Source: UBA9647 sp049522195 (lineage in GTDB: Bacteria > Bacteroidota > Ignavibacteria > UBA10030). From it: DNA of 64,000 bases. The translations under genes were made by a program, and so were the position numbers. The notes below the pieces were generated by a model. That model was not told where the DNA came from. It was given only the letters and a program-made list of their open reading frames with translations, and made no database searches. The stretch spans positions 97,432 through 161,431 of the forward strand of contig JBEKOB010000001.1 in assembly GCA_049522195.1 (NCBI GenBank), in the 5' to 3' direction. This document shows positions 9,377 through 18,422 of this stretch, piece by piece (position 1 is the stretch's first letter; every line of letters starts with the position of its first letter).

Positions 9377-11068
9377 ATGAAATCCCTCTCAGTTTTCACT
9401 CTGATCATACTCTTGCTGGTGTCCTCCGTCTGTTTTGCGTCAAAGCGCCCGGTTCGTGCCCGTCACGGCATGGTCGTTTCGGCTGATGTTCTCGCATCGA
9501 AGGTAGGAGTACAGATCCTTCAGAATGGCGGAAATGCCGTCGATGCAGCGGTGGCGGTCGGTTTTGCCCTTGCCGTCACCTTCCCTGGAGCCGGCAATAT
9601 TGGCGGTGGTGGCTTTATGGTGATCCGTATGGCAGACGGGCGCACGACGACTATCGATTACCGGGAAAAAGCTCCAGGTGCCGCGCGTCAAAACATGTTC
9701 CTTGATGAAAAAGGGAATTTCGTGCCGGAGAAGAGTCAGGATGGTTATCTCGCCTCCGGCGTGCCGGGTTCCGTGGCAGGATTGACGTACGCCCTCGAGC
9801 ATTATGGATCTGTTGACCGGCGGAAAGCAATGCAGCCCGCAATCGACCTCGCGGCGAAAGGGTTCCGGCTTAGTCACGAGTTTACAGACGAGCTGAAATC
9901 CGAATTGAGGACGCTCAACAAGTACCCTTCGACAAGAAAAGTATTTACGAATGACGGAAAACCCCTTGAAGAAGGAATTGTGTTTGTCCAGAAAGATCTT
10001 GCGCGCACGCTCCAGCGCATTCAGAAACTCGGGAAAAATGGCTTCTATACAGGTCGAACGGCGGATCTGATTGTGGCGGAGACGAAGCGTGGCGGAGGGC
10101 TGATCTCGCTTGACGACTTGCGCTCATATCAGGCGATCGAGAGACCTGCCGTTCGAGGGACCTATCGCGGGTACGAGATTGTTTCGATGGGACCACCAAG
10201 TTCTGGTGGGATGGTTCTCCTCGAGATGCTGAACCTGCTTGAGCCGTATCCACTCGCTTCGTACGGGTTCGGATCATCGAAGGCGATTGCCATGATAACC
10301 GAAGCGATGAAGATCGCTTATGCAGATCGGGCGGAGTTCATGGGGGATGCCGATTTCTATCCCGTCCCGGTTGATCGGCTCATCTCGAAAGAGTACGCTG
10401 CCGAACGGCGCGCACTTCTTGATACAACGAAGGCAACGCCGAGCCGCCAGATATCCCATGGCGCGATCGAGGTGAAGGAAGGGATGCATACGACCCATTA
10501 TTCGGTCGTGGACAAATGGGGGAATGCTGTCTCAGTCACGACAACCATCAACAGCTGGTATGGGAACAAGGTTGTCGTCGATGGAGCCGGCTTCTTCCTG
10601 AATAACGAAATGGATGACTTTGCCGCGAAAGCCGGCACTCCGAACCAGTTCGGCCTGGTCGGCGGCGTCGCGAACTCGGTGCAACCGAACAAACGGATGC
10701 TCAGTGCGATGACCCCCACGATTGTGTTGAAGGATAATCAACCGTACCTGGTTCTCGGGAGCCCCGGCGGATCGACCATCATTACTTCGGTTTTCCAGGT
10801 CGTCGTCAACGTACTCGACCACCACATGAACGTTGGGGAAGCTAACGACGCCCCGCGATTTCATCACCAGTGGCTGCCGGATACGCTGGAGTATGAACGA
10901 TTTGGATTCCCGAGGGACGTTGTCGAGAATCTTCAGCAACGCGGCTATGTCGTGCGGCAACGGGGTGGGACGCTTGGGCGCGTTGAGGCCATCCTGATCG
11001 ACCGCAAAAACGGTTTCCTTTACGGTTCGACCGACCCGCGCGGCTATGGCGCAGCGGTGGGATATTAA
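9377..11068 (+). CDS. ggt: Gamma-glutamyltransferase (glutathione hydrolase)
   Basis: This 563-residue precursor has a signal peptide (residues 1-22) and all hallmarks of the family. These include the start of the large subunit (RARHGMVVSADVLASKVG), the autocleavage site HTTHYSVVDKWGN with the predicted nucleophile Thr372, FFLNNEMDDF, and the oxyanion/glycine motif GSPGGSTIITSV. The enzyme cleaves gamma-glutamyl bonds of glutathione and related peptides in the periplasm and matures by self-cleavage just before Thr372. It frees glutamate and Cys-Gly, which fits the peptide- and glutamate-oriented gene content of the window. Its 563 residues are close to the usual length. Only a hairpin-rich, repeat-bearing region follows. 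Confidence 0.96.
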   Translation: MKSLSVFTLIILLLVSSVCFASKRPVRARHGMVVSADVLASKVGVQILQNGGNAVDAAVAVGFALAVTFPGAGNIGGGGFMVIRMADGRTTTIDYREKAPGAARQNMFLDEKGNFVPEKSQDGYLASGVPGSVAGLTYALEHYGSVDRRKAMQPAIDLAAKGFRLSHEFTDELKSELRTLNKYPSTRKVFTNDGKPLEEGIVFVQKDLARTLQRIQKLGKNGFYTGRTADLIVAETKRGGGLISLDDLRSYQAIERPAVRGTYRGYEIVSMGPPSSGGMVLLEMLNLLEPYPLASYGFGSSKAIAMITEAMKIAYADRAEFMGDADFYPVPVDRLISKEYAAERRALLDTTKATPSRQISHGAIEVKEGMHTTHYSVVDKWGNAVSVTTTINSWYGNKVVVDGAGFFLNNEMDDFAAKAGTPNQFGLVGGVANSVQPNKRMLSAMTPTIVLKDNQPYLVLGSPGGSTIITSVFQVVVNVLDHHMNVGEANDAPRFHHQWLPDTLEYERFGFPRDVVENLQQRGYVVRQRGGTLGRVEAILIDRKNGFLYGSTDPRGYGAAVGY

Positions 11069-11070
11069 AT

Positions 11071-11116
11071 AATGGTCAATGGTGAATGACTAATTGATAA
11101 TTGTCAATTGACCATT
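11071..11116. repeat. Short inverted repeat, also found elsewhere in the window
   Basis: AATGGTCAAT (11071-11080) and ATTGACCATT (11107-11116) form a perfect 10-bp inverted repeat straight after the ggt stop codon. The string AATGGTCAATTG recurs at 44947-44958 after the third glutamate dehydrogenase, so this looks like a dispersed intergenic element rather than a gene-specific terminator. Confidence 0.55.
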
Positions 11117-11136
11117 GAATCAGCGCCCTTGACCTT

Positions 11137-11257
11137 GGAGGGTCACGCTCTGTCGTGACCATACCTGTTCAGACGTGACGGAGCACGTCCCTCCACCCCG
11201 GGGGTCACGCTCTGTCGTGACCATATGTGTGAAGGCGCGACAGAGTACGTCCCTGCC
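11137..11257. repeat. Two REP-like palindromic units upstream of a RAYT gene
   Basis: Two related units of about 58 bp (11137-11195 and 11200-11257) each contain two small palindromes. The first is GTCACG-CTCTGT-CGTGAC. The second has the form GACGTG-ACGGAG-CACGTC and is more diverged in the second unit. A third unit lies at 11790-11846, on the other side of the transposase-like gene. REP sequences clustered around a RAYT gene are the known arrangement for these elements. Confidence 0.75.
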
Positions 11258-11298
11258 TTGAAGCCCCCTTTCCCGCCACCCGTAGGTTTTGCCCTCCA

Positions 11299-11770
11299 AT
11301 GGAACCGCGCAGAAAGTCTCCAATTCATCTGCCGATTGTCGAGTTAATCAATCGACCCATAATTGTCTTTAATTACCGTCTGTTCTCAAGGTCGGAAATC
11401 GATCTTCTGTCAGCCTGATGTTCATCAACTGCTCATCGACGCATGGACGAGAGCTGACTCGTGGCAAGTTGGCCGATATGTGATCATGCCGAACCACATT
11501 CATCTTTTTTGCTCACCCGCAGAACCTGATTTTCCTGAATTGAAGAACTGGGTGTGCTACTGGAAATCAATCTCCTCACGTTCTTGGCCGAGACGTGATG
11601 AACAACCGATTTGGCAACGATCCTTCTGGGACACGCAGATGCGGAAAGGAAAGAACTACGAAGAAAAATGGGAATATGTTCGGCAGAATCCAGTACGCGG
11701 CGGTCTCTGTCATATTCCCGAGGCATGGCCTTATCGAGGCGAGCTTAATGTCATCGAATGGTTTGGTTAG
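11299..11770 (+). pseudogene. REP-associated tyrosine transposase (RAYT), frameshifted
   Basis: The ATG at 11299 opens a frame reading MEPRRKSPIHLP then NRPIIVF up to 11370. After one extra A at 11371, the next frame continues with the expected ITVCSQGRKSIF and runs to 11770. Joined, the roughly 156 residues match the Y1/IS200-like RAYT family: VGRYVIMPNHIHLF carries the HxH metal site of the HUH nuclease fold, and WEYVRQNPVRGGL is the conserved C-terminal helix with the family Tyr. RAYTs act on REP palindromes, three of which flank the gene. The single-base insertion probably inactivates it. A sequencing error, or expression of a shortened product from the TTG at 11363, cannot be excluded. 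Confidence 0.8.
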
Positions 11771-11789
11771 GGCATCACAATAATCATGA

Positions 11790-11846
11790 AAGGTCACGCT
11801 CCGTCGTGACCATACCTGTTCAGACGTGACGGAGCACGTCCCTCCA
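11790..11846. repeat. Third REP-like palindromic unit
   Basis: This unit repeats the pattern at 11137-11195, with the identical inner string CATACCTGTTCAGACGTGAC. It lies 19 bases past the RAYT stop codon, so the transposase remnant is bracketed by REP units. Confidence 0.75.
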
Positions 11847-11960
11847 TGGGATGGCCAAAGGTTGCACTTGATTCTCATTGTCAAACTCTCTACCTTGCAC
11901 CCGTAACTGTTTGTTGTTCTTTCCCATAACACGTTTGGTGTCCCGACGTCATGAACTGAC

Positions 11961-12160
11961 GGAGGGATGAAAAGGGAATTCCGTGCTCCGATTTGGCCTC
12001 GGCTGGATCTGGAAAAGCGGAAGCTGCCCCGCAACTGTAGTTCCGATCCTGCTCACCGCAGGAGAATCTCTGACGCCAGAAGTCACTGCCTCATCACTGG
12101 AGGCGGGAAGACAAGTCAAGCGATCGGAAAAGCCAGGAGACCTGCCACAACGCTGCTACA
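11961..12160 (+). ncRNA. Cobalamin (adenosylcobalamin-type) riboswitch aptamer
   Basis: The stretch has the full set of B12-riboswitch signatures in order: GGGAATTCCGTG, then AAGCTGCCCCGCAACTGTA, then GTCACTG, CGGGAAGAC and the B12-box AAGCCAGGAGACCTGCC. It lies in the leader of a btuB-like receptor gene, the classic target. High cobalamin should lower expression of the receptor genes downstream. The exact 5' edge is uncertain by about 15 bases. Confidence 0.92.
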
Positions 12161-12223
12161 TCGCCGCAACTCTTACTCAAGTGCGGTGAGCCCCCGGTAT
12201 TGCGCCGTGGGCTAAGCCTTCGC

Positions 12224-12304
12224 GGGAGGGTGATCATCTGATATCGAACTTTGATTGTGTTCTTCTTCGGCCCCCTCCCTGTGAAAAAGGATTGGGGCTT
12301 TTTT
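12224..12304 (+). promoter_or_regulatory. Expression platform of the B12 riboswitch: terminator and competing helix
   Basis: GCCCC (12270-12274) pairs with GGGGC (12294-12298), with a further CC/GG pair inside, followed by TTTTTT, forming an intrinsic terminator only 13 bases before the btuB start codon. GGGAGGG (12224-12230) can instead pair with CCCTCCC (12273-12279), which would remove the 5' arm of the terminator. These mutually exclusive helices suggest transcription attenuation controlled by the aptamer. The direction of the switch is inferred from the family. Confidence 0.6.
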
Positions 12305-12316
12305 ATTGTGCATCAG

Positions 12317-14284
12317 ATGCGCCACATATTGTTACTGACGGTTCTTGCCGTTCCCCTTGCTTCACAAACAAGGGGCGTCCCTCCAGACAGCCTTTCTCAG
12401 AGGCCGCAGGAACGGTCGTACACAATGCCTGAGTTTGTGGTCTCCGCAACCCGCTGGCAGGTGAACGCCCAGCAGCTTCCATCGAGTGCCACGGTGCTGA
12501 CTTCAGTAGACCTCCTTGGTACTAACGGCAGCACTCTTGAGAATGCTCTTGAGGGTGTCCCCGGTCTTTTTCTGAAATCATACGGCGGGCCCGGCGCGGT
12601 TTCCACGACCTCCATGAGAGGAATGGGACCCGAGCACACGCTTGTTCTCGTTGATGGGGAGCGCTACAATAACGTCCTCGATGGGCAAGTCGATTTGGGC
12701 ATCTTCCTTTTGCAGAATGTCGATCGTGTTGAAGTACTTCGAGGCGGATTCTCCTCGATGTACGGAGCAGATGCCGTCGGGGGCATTGTCAACATTATCA
12801 CCCGGCGGCCTGATGGCAAACCCGATGTGCGTGCCGAGCTCGGTGCAGGGTCGTACGGCATGAGCGGATTTCAATTGGGGACGGATTTCACTCTGTTTGG
12901 AGTTGGCATGCAGGTTGCGGCAAAGCGGGAGGCAGGTAGAGGGGACTATGAATTCGATTTCAATGACGGCATCTCCTCAATGACTTTGCGCCGTCAGAAT
13001 TCGGACTATGCATTGCGCCAGGTTCAAATGGTTGCCGGCGCGCCGCTCTCTCCAAGCCTGTCCTTGCGCGTTTCGTCCATGTACGATTGGTCCGAGCGCG
13101 GGTCGCCCGGCGCCGTCATTACTCCAACGAGCGGCAACCTTGGACGGCTGGTCGACCGCGGGTTTCTTAATCAGGCGACAGTCGAATGGACGGCCACTCC
13201 TTCCCTTTTTGCACGGTTTCCCCTGATGTTCCACACGCAGCGGAGAGAATACACCGACCCCCTCGCGGCTGTCACCGATGGTAACAACGATGCCGTATAC
13301 AATGACAGGACGATCGCGTTCACCCCTCACATGAGATACGTTCTCGATCCCTCGACCTCACTCAACGTTGGTGCCGAGTACTCTTCTTCCTCTGTGTCCA
13401 GCACCGCAGTGTTGAATGCGACCCGTGACCAGGCAGGCGTTTTCATTTCCTCCGATCACGTCGTAGAACTGCCGAACTCTCTGTTCTATCAGATCAATGT
13501 TTACCCCTCCATCAGATACGATCACTTCTCAGATTTTTCGGGTACTGTGAATCCAAAACTGGGCGTCAACCTCGGGATCTGGCGAACAGCCGGGCTGCGG
13601 CTCAAGGCTAGCTACGGGAAAAGTTTCCGCGCGCCGACGTTCGATGATTTGTATTGGAAGAGTGGAGGGAACCCTGCTCTCAAACCTGAGCGGTCACTCA
13701 GCTTCGATGCCGGGATGCTGATCGCGCCCGCTCTGGCCGGAATGCCGGAACTGGAAGTGAACTACTTCGATATCCGCACAAACGATCGCATCGTCTGGAG
13801 CCCCGACAAGAACGGACTCTGGTCTCCCAAGAATCTACAGAATGTCCGATCTGACGGATTCGAACTGATCGGCGGCTGGCGTTTGTTTGATGACCGACTG
13901 GTACTCAGGGGGTCCTATAGCAACTTCGACACGCGAAAGATCAACTCCACCTCGGCCGACGATCAGACCTTGGACAAGCAACTCCCGTACATCCCCCATG
14001 AGATCGCCGGACTTTCCTGCATTGCGACGGTTGGCCGTTTCAGACTCGGCGTTCATCACACCTTCACAGGTTTCAGGTTCGCGACGGAAACGAACGATCC
14101 GCGCTATGTTCTTGGAAGCTTCACGAAGACCGATGCAAACTTCTCCGTGCGGCTCAAGGAGGAACCATTCAGCGCCGACCTCCGCTTTGAAGTCACGAAT
14201 CTTTTCGATTCGAAGTATGAACTGCTCCCGAACTATCCCATGCCACTGAGGAGCTTTGCTCTGAAGATCCTCGTTGATTATTGA
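12317..14284 (+). CDS. btuB: TonB-dependent vitamin B12 outer-membrane receptor
   Basis: The protein has 655 residues from ATG 12317, which starts a signal peptide (MRHILLLTVLAVPLASQ). The same frame is open further upstream, but that part lies within the riboswitch terminator and is not coding. A TonB-box-like EFVVSATR follows, then the plug domain (PSSATVLTSVDL, STTSMRGMGPEHTLVLVDG, RVEVLRGGFSSMYGADAVGG) and a 22-strand-type barrel ending in an aromatic residue pattern (FALKILVDY). Plug motifs and length match BtuB-type cobalamin receptors. The cobalamin riboswitch in the leader and the BtuG-like lipoprotein nine bases downstream both support the substrate. The receptor uses TonB energy to bring B12 into the periplasm. 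No obvious Shine-Dalgarno site precedes the ATG. No BtuCDF transporter genes are adjacent. Confidence 0.9.
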   Translation: MRHILLLTVLAVPLASQTRGVPPDSLSQRPQERSYTMPEFVVSATRWQVNAQQLPSSATVLTSVDLLGTNGSTLENALEGVPGLFLKSYGGPGAVSTTSMRGMGPEHTLVLVDGERYNNVLDGQVDLGIFLLQNVDRVEVLRGGFSSMYGADAVGGIVNIITRRPDGKPDVRAELGAGSYGMSGFQLGTDFTLFGVGMQVAAKREAGRGDYEFDFNDGISSMTLRRQNSDYALRQVQMVAGAPLSPSLSLRVSSMYDWSERGSPGAVITPTSGNLGRLVDRGFLNQATVEWTATPSLFARFPLMFHTQRREYTDPLAAVTDGNNDAVYNDRTIAFTPHMRYVLDPSTSLNVGAEYSSSSVSSTAVLNATRDQAGVFISSDHVVELPNSLFYQINVYPSIRYDHFSDFSGTVNPKLGVNLGIWRTAGLRLKASYGKSFRAPTFDDLYWKSGGNPALKPERSLSFDAGMLIAPALAGMPELEVNYFDIRTNDRIVWSPDKNGLWSPKNLQNVRSDGFELIGGWRLFDDRLVLRGSYSNFDTRKINSTSADDQTLDKQLPYIPHEIAGLSCIATVGRFRLGVHHTFTGFRFATETNDPRYVLGSFTKTDANFSVRLKEEPFSADLRFEVTNLFDSKYELLPNYPMPLRSFALKILVDY

Positions 14285-14293
14285 GAAGCGATT

Positions 14294-15394
14294 ATGACCT
14301 CTGCGACCCAAAAAGCTCTCCGCATCCTCTCAGCGCTGCTCATTGCTGGACTGATACTGGCCACGTTTTCCTGGAACGGATGCAGATCGAACCCGACAGG
14401 GCCTTCGGGCAGCACGCCGGTCAGCACGACTGGCGTCTTTGTCGTGAATGAAGGGAATTACCAACACGGCAATTCAACGCTGACCGTCTATCTCCCTGAT
14501 TCAAACAAGGCGTATCAGGATGTCTTCGCACTCGCGAACGGTCGTAACCTCGGCGACACGGGCAACGACATCGTAGTGTACAACGGGAAAGCGTACATCG
14601 TCGTCAACGGTTCGCAAAAAATCGAAGTGATCTCTCTCACCACGTACAAATCCGTCGGGACGATAGTCTTTCCGGGGAAGCGGGATCCCTACAAGCTCGT
14701 GATCCTCAACGACGCGAAGGCGTTCATCACGAACGTCTCAGATTCGTCTATCACGGAATTCAATCCGTCGACGCTTCAGATCGTGACGGACCGGATCAAA
14801 GTGGGACTCAATCCCATGGGTATCGCGGGGGCCAACGGAAAAGTATATATCTGCAACTCCGGTTTTGGCTACGACAGCACGGTAACCGTGCTCAATGCAA
14901 CGACCGGGGGGCTCATTAAAACGGTTATCGTGGGAGATAGCCCGAGTGAGATCGGTGTGACCACGAACAACGAAGTAATCGTGAAGTGCGATGGCAAGAG
15001 CGACTACGTCAAACCGGCAAATGACACCCCAGGTTCAATCTCTAAGATCAACGCAGACAATGATGTCGTATTTTCCAAAGTCACGCTGCCGCTGGCGACG
15101 TACGGACATCCAGGAAGGATGACGGTCAGCAGCAAAGGGGTTGGGTACTTCCAGGCACAGAACGGCGTCATCAAATTTGCCTACACCGGCTCTATCATCA
15201 GTGTCGGCGGAACCCCATTTTCAACAATTATCGGATACGGTATTGCGTACGACGATGCAACCGATCTGCTCTATGTGACCGATCCTAGAGACTATATTCA
15301 GCCGGGGGATGTGTATATTATCAACACGAATGGGGCCACCGTCAGACAGTTTACGGGTGGCATCATCCCAGGTGCAATTGCCTTTAAACATTGA
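14294..15394 (+). CDS. btuG: BtuG-like surface lipoprotein, YncE-type beta-propeller (DUF5074)
   Basis: The protein has 366 residues with a lipoprotein-type signal (hydrophobic stretch, then SWNGC with Cys30 as the likely lipidated residue). A propeller of about seven blades follows. Its opening GVFVVNEGNYQHGNSTLTVY and NGRNLGDTGNDIVVYNGKAY match the DUF5074/BtuG family. In Bacteroides, BtuG is a surface lipoprotein that captures cobalamin with very high affinity and hands it to BtuB. The gene lies nine bases behind btuB under the same riboswitch, so the same role is likely here (inference from context and fold). The gene ends 29 bases before the convergent glycan operon and no terminator hairpin is evident between them. 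Confidence 0.8.
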   Translation: MTSATQKALRILSALLIAGLILATFSWNGCRSNPTGPSGSTPVSTTGVFVVNEGNYQHGNSTLTVYLPDSNKAYQDVFALANGRNLGDTGNDIVVYNGKAYIVVNGSQKIEVISLTTYKSVGTIVFPGKRDPYKLVILNDAKAFITNVSDSSITEFNPSTLQIVTDRIKVGLNPMGIAGANGKVYICNSGFGYDSTVTVLNATTGGLIKTVIVGDSPSEIGVTTNNEVIVKCDGKSDYVKPANDTPGSISKINADNDVVFSKVTLPLATYGHPGRMTVSSKGVGYFQAQNGVIKFAYTGSIISVGGTPFSTIIGYGIAYDDATDLLYVTDPRDYIQPGDVYIINTNGATVRQFTGGIIPGAIAFKH

Positions 15395-15423
15395 CGCGCG
15401 CCTGCCGTCTCTGATCTTCAAAC

Positions 15424-17415
15424 CTATCGATGCACTGTAGGTTTCCTCACTTTCAAGAGCCCTTCGATGTTCTGGCGTACGTTTTCGTTCTTCGGGTTCA
15501 AAAGAAGAGATGTCTGCCAGTCCGCCACTGCTCCCGCAGTGTCCCTTTGTAGGACACGGAAGTTTCCTCGATACTCCAGTGCTCGCCAGTCAGCCGGATT
15601 CAGTACCACTGCAGAATCGGCGTAGTTCCTGGCCTTTGCCACCTCCCCCATCCGATAGCTAATCAGGCTCTGCATCAAAAAGGCGTTTGCATTATCAGCG
15701 GCGGCTTTTCGGTAAGGGAACGAGAAGAAGTGGTTCAATTCCTCCTGCGCTGCCATTTCCTTCTGATGGTTCAGCCAGAACTGTGCGTGGTCAATGTGCT
15801 CCTTGGGGTAAAAATCCACCAGCAGCCGGCACCGATCATCCAGGTAGCCCGTTTCCCAGCCTTGATGGAATTGAAAGTTGACTGGGCGATATTCTGGCGC
15901 GGTTCCCTTTGGAAGAATTTGAAGCAGCATACCGAGCGGAAGCATTTCATAGTCCCGCGACAGGAAGTCCCATGGCAGCCGATGCGTGAAATAGACCGGT
16001 CGACGTCCGATGCCAGAACGGATGATTTCGTCTGCGACCCGGTCTGGAGGATCGGTTTCTCGAATTGGGAGGCGGAGTTCACGGTTGAAGAGGCGTACGC
16101 CCCACGGAGTCGCCAGCAATCTCGTGTCGATGAATGAGACGCGCGGATAGAGCTTCTCTACATACTTGAAGTACCACCCGACAAACGTCTGCTCATCGCC
16201 GATTGTGAAGACGATCGCATCCTGCTCGATTGGCAGGAAGAGATTGCGCCCGAAGTCGTATCCGAAGAAGTTCTGACTCCGGTTGTTCTGGTTGTAATTG
16301 GCGTAGGCCGTTGTCAGAAGCATGAGGAATAGTGCGGTCGAGAAACCCACTTGGATGAAGCGAGGTGGAAGGTTCCGCCATCTCTTTCCAACGAACTCCT
16401 GGAGGCGGACCAATCCAACACCAATGAGAATTGCCATAACGAAATAAGTCGGAATGAAGTTGGCGTCGAAATCCGCGTGGAGCGGCATCTTGCGGCTGAC
16501 TGCGAACATGACATTCACAATTACAATGGAAGTGAAGAGCACCAGCAGCCTCCAACGTTTCATCAGAGCCAGGAGGCCGAAAAGGGAAATAACGCCGAAA
16601 TACCAGAACTCTCTTGTCAGTGCCTGGTGGAAGAACCATGAGAGCCGGGTGCCTGTGTTCCCACCAAAGTAGGGTGCAAGCCCTTTCTCACCGACCGGGA
16701 GGAGGTGACGGAACACGCCTTCCATCGTTCTCAAGTCTCCCCACGCTACCGGAGGTCCGGCGATTGTACGAATTGGAAGGTATAAGTAGGAGCTTAGTCC
16801 GATGAGGAACACGACGGTCAGCACTATGAGAGTGCGGGCGTTTCGAATGATCCTTGGCTCAGAAATGAAGACGAAGAGAACGATGCTAAGGGCGGCCAGG
16901 ACGCCAGTGGAATGTTGACTCAGTCCAAGTCCGGCGACGTATGCGGCAATGATGAGCTGCTTCATTTCCCGATCGCGGTGCCACTGCAGGATGAGAAGAG
17001 CCGTCAGGGCGAAGAAGAAACTGCTGAGTGAATACACTTCCGCGCTCGTGGCTCGTGACCATAATGTCGATGAGACCGTCAGGAGTAAGGCCCCTAGAAG
17101 CGCGATCACTCTGCGGGTTGTGAGAAATTCCAAAATGAAATACATGCAGACGACGGTGCCCGATGCCGCAAGTGCCGAAAAGGAATTGACCGCGTATGCC
17201 GGCATTCCAAACGGGACGACCGTCAGCCAGAAGCGTGTCAGAATCGTATAAAGCGGGTAACCCGTAGGATGGTTTATCCCGAGGGTGAGGGCGTTGGTGA
17301 TGAACTCCGCGCTGTCGCCGACATAAACAGTAGGGCAGAGCGTGAGCATGTAGAGGACGGACGTTGCACCGAAGACAAACGCCGGAGGCAGGATTCGAGT
17401 GAGTCTCTGCGTCAT
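15424..17415 (-). CDS. DUF2723 membrane glycosyltransferase with C-terminal TPR-like repeats
   Basis: This integral membrane protein of about 663 residues has roughly ten or more hydrophobic helices. The N-terminal DUF2723 signature reads YMLTLCPTVYVGDSAEF then INHPTGYPLYTIL. The family (TMEM260-like, GT-C fold) transfers mannose or other sugars from lipid carriers to extracytoplasmic proteins. The Asp in the first loop (VGDSAEF) is the expected catalytic acid. The last 130 residues look like TPR repeats (YRMGEVAKARNYADSAVVL). Start choice: ATG 17415 overlaps the upstream stop as ATGA and has AGGA five bases before it; the ATG at 17436 would add seven residues. It is the last gene of the minus-strand glycan operon. 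Confidence 0.85.
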   Translation of the reverse strand: MTQRLTRILPPAFVFGATSVLYMLTLCPTVYVGDSAEFITNALTLGINHPTGYPLYTILTRFWLTVVPFGMPAYAVNSFSALAASGTVVCMYFILEFLTTRRVIALLGALLLTVSSTLWSRATSAEVYSLSSFFFALTALLILQWHRDREMKQLIIAAYVAGLGLSQHSTGVLAALSIVLFVFISEPRIIRNARTLIVLTVVFLIGLSSYLYLPIRTIAGPPVAWGDLRTMEGVFRHLLPVGEKGLAPYFGGNTGTRLSWFFHQALTREFWYFGVISLFGLLALMKRWRLLVLFTSIVIVNVMFAVSRKMPLHADFDANFIPTYFVMAILIGVGLVRLQEFVGKRWRNLPPRFIQVGFSTALFLMLLTTAYANYNQNNRSQNFFGYDFGRNLFLPIEQDAIVFTIGDEQTFVGWYFKYVEKLYPRVSFIDTRLLATPWGVRLFNRELRLPIRETDPPDRVADEIIRSGIGRRPVYFTHRLPWDFLSRDYEMLPLGMLLQILPKGTAPEYRPVNFQFHQGWETGYLDDRCRLLVDFYPKEHIDHAQFWLNHQKEMAAQEELNHFFSFPYRKAAADNANAFLMQSLISYRMGEVAKARNYADSAVVLNPADWRALEYRGNFRVLQRDTAGAVADWQTSLLLNPKNENVRQNIEGLLKVRKPTVHR

Positions 17416-18422
17416 TTGTTCCTGAACAACAGCCATCGAACGATTCCTTTCAAGCTGCCAAGTCCGCAGACGAGGTGATCAAGAAACATGACAACGACGG
17501 CGGCCGGAGTCTCAGCCAGGCCGCGGTGATGAGTGAAGTAGCGATAGAAAGGGCAGTTGAGCAAGAGATACAGTCCGGTACAAGTCAGCCCTGTCCAGAA
17601 GAGAGGCTGTGACCATATGCCCGCCAAGAGGTCAAAAACGATCGCCCATGAAAGCGCCGCTGAGTAAGCAAAACCAGGATAAACGTTGACAAAGCCTTTC
17701 TTGAACGAACGCGCGAACTGTCCAAGATTGGTTGCCAATTCCACAAAGCCCTGACTTCGTACAAAATCATTCTTAAGCAGGGTGTACAATGAGTGCCGCT
17801 TGAGATGTTCGACCTCGACTGACGGATTGAGAACAATAGAAGGTCTTTGCTGGGCCATTCTCTTTCCCAATTCCAGATCCTCGCCCCCCTTATGCATGAA
17901 CAGTGTGCGGTCGAATCCGCGTGCTTCGCCAAAAGCCTCCTTCCGAATTGCTGCGATGGCCCCGAAGATCCAATCCACGGAACGATGGCTTCTGAGGTAG
18001 GAGTAACGGATCCACAGGTTCTTGTATTGGCTCGCAATATTCGAGTGCCGGTGTTTCGCCGAGTAAAGGCCAACCACCGCGTCGACGGTGTCATCCCTCA
18101 ATGTTTCAAAGATGTTTTGCATAGCCCCCGGCTGCAGCACAACGTCACTGTCAACAAACAGGAGCACGTCGCCAGTCGCCTTGCTTGCACCGAGATTCCG
18201 GCAGTAGTTCGCATCGTGTCTCGTACGCAGATCGAATGTGTTCACACCATACTGCCGAGCGATCGTCGATGTTGTGTCGGTCGAAGCGTCGTTGACAACG
18301 ATGATTTCCCGGGGCGGCATGCCTGATTCCATGAGCGCCCGGAGGCATTCGCCGATCGTCTGCTCGCTGTTCCGGGCCGGGACGATTGCGGATATTGCAG
18401 GAGTTTCTGTGGGTCGAGTCAT
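17412..18422 (-). CDS. GT2-family glycosyltransferase with C-terminal membrane segments
   Basis: The 336 residues begin with a GT-A fold: ISAIVPARNSEQTIGECL, then IIVVNDASTD, and the DxD-type metal/nucleotide motif LLFVDSDV around residue 90. The predicted acceptor region contains GGEDLELGKRM, equivalent to the ED motif of the family. Two or three hydrophobic helices near residues 250-310 suggest membrane attachment. GT2 enzymes transfer a sugar from a nucleotide-sugar donor; the sugar is not predictable. Its start overlaps the upstream gene as ATGA and its stop overlaps the downstream start as ATGA, so the three genes are translationally coupled. Confidence 0.88.
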   Translation of the reverse strand: MTRPTETPAISAIVPARNSEQTIGECLRALMESGMPPREIIVVNDASTDTTSTIARQYGVNTFDLRTRHDANYCRNLGASKATGDVLLFVDSDVVLQPGAMQNIFETLRDDTVDAVVGLYSAKHRHSNIASQYKNLWIRYSYLRSHRSVDWIFGAIAAIRKEAFGEARGFDRTLFMHKGGEDLELGKRMAQQRPSIVLNPSVEVEHLKRHSLYTLLKNDFVRSQGFVELATNLGQFARSFKKGFVNVYPGFAYSAALSWAIVFDLLAGIWSQPLFWTGLTCTGLYLLLNCPFYRYFTHHRGLAETPAAVVVMFLDHLVCGLGSLKGIVRWLLFRNK

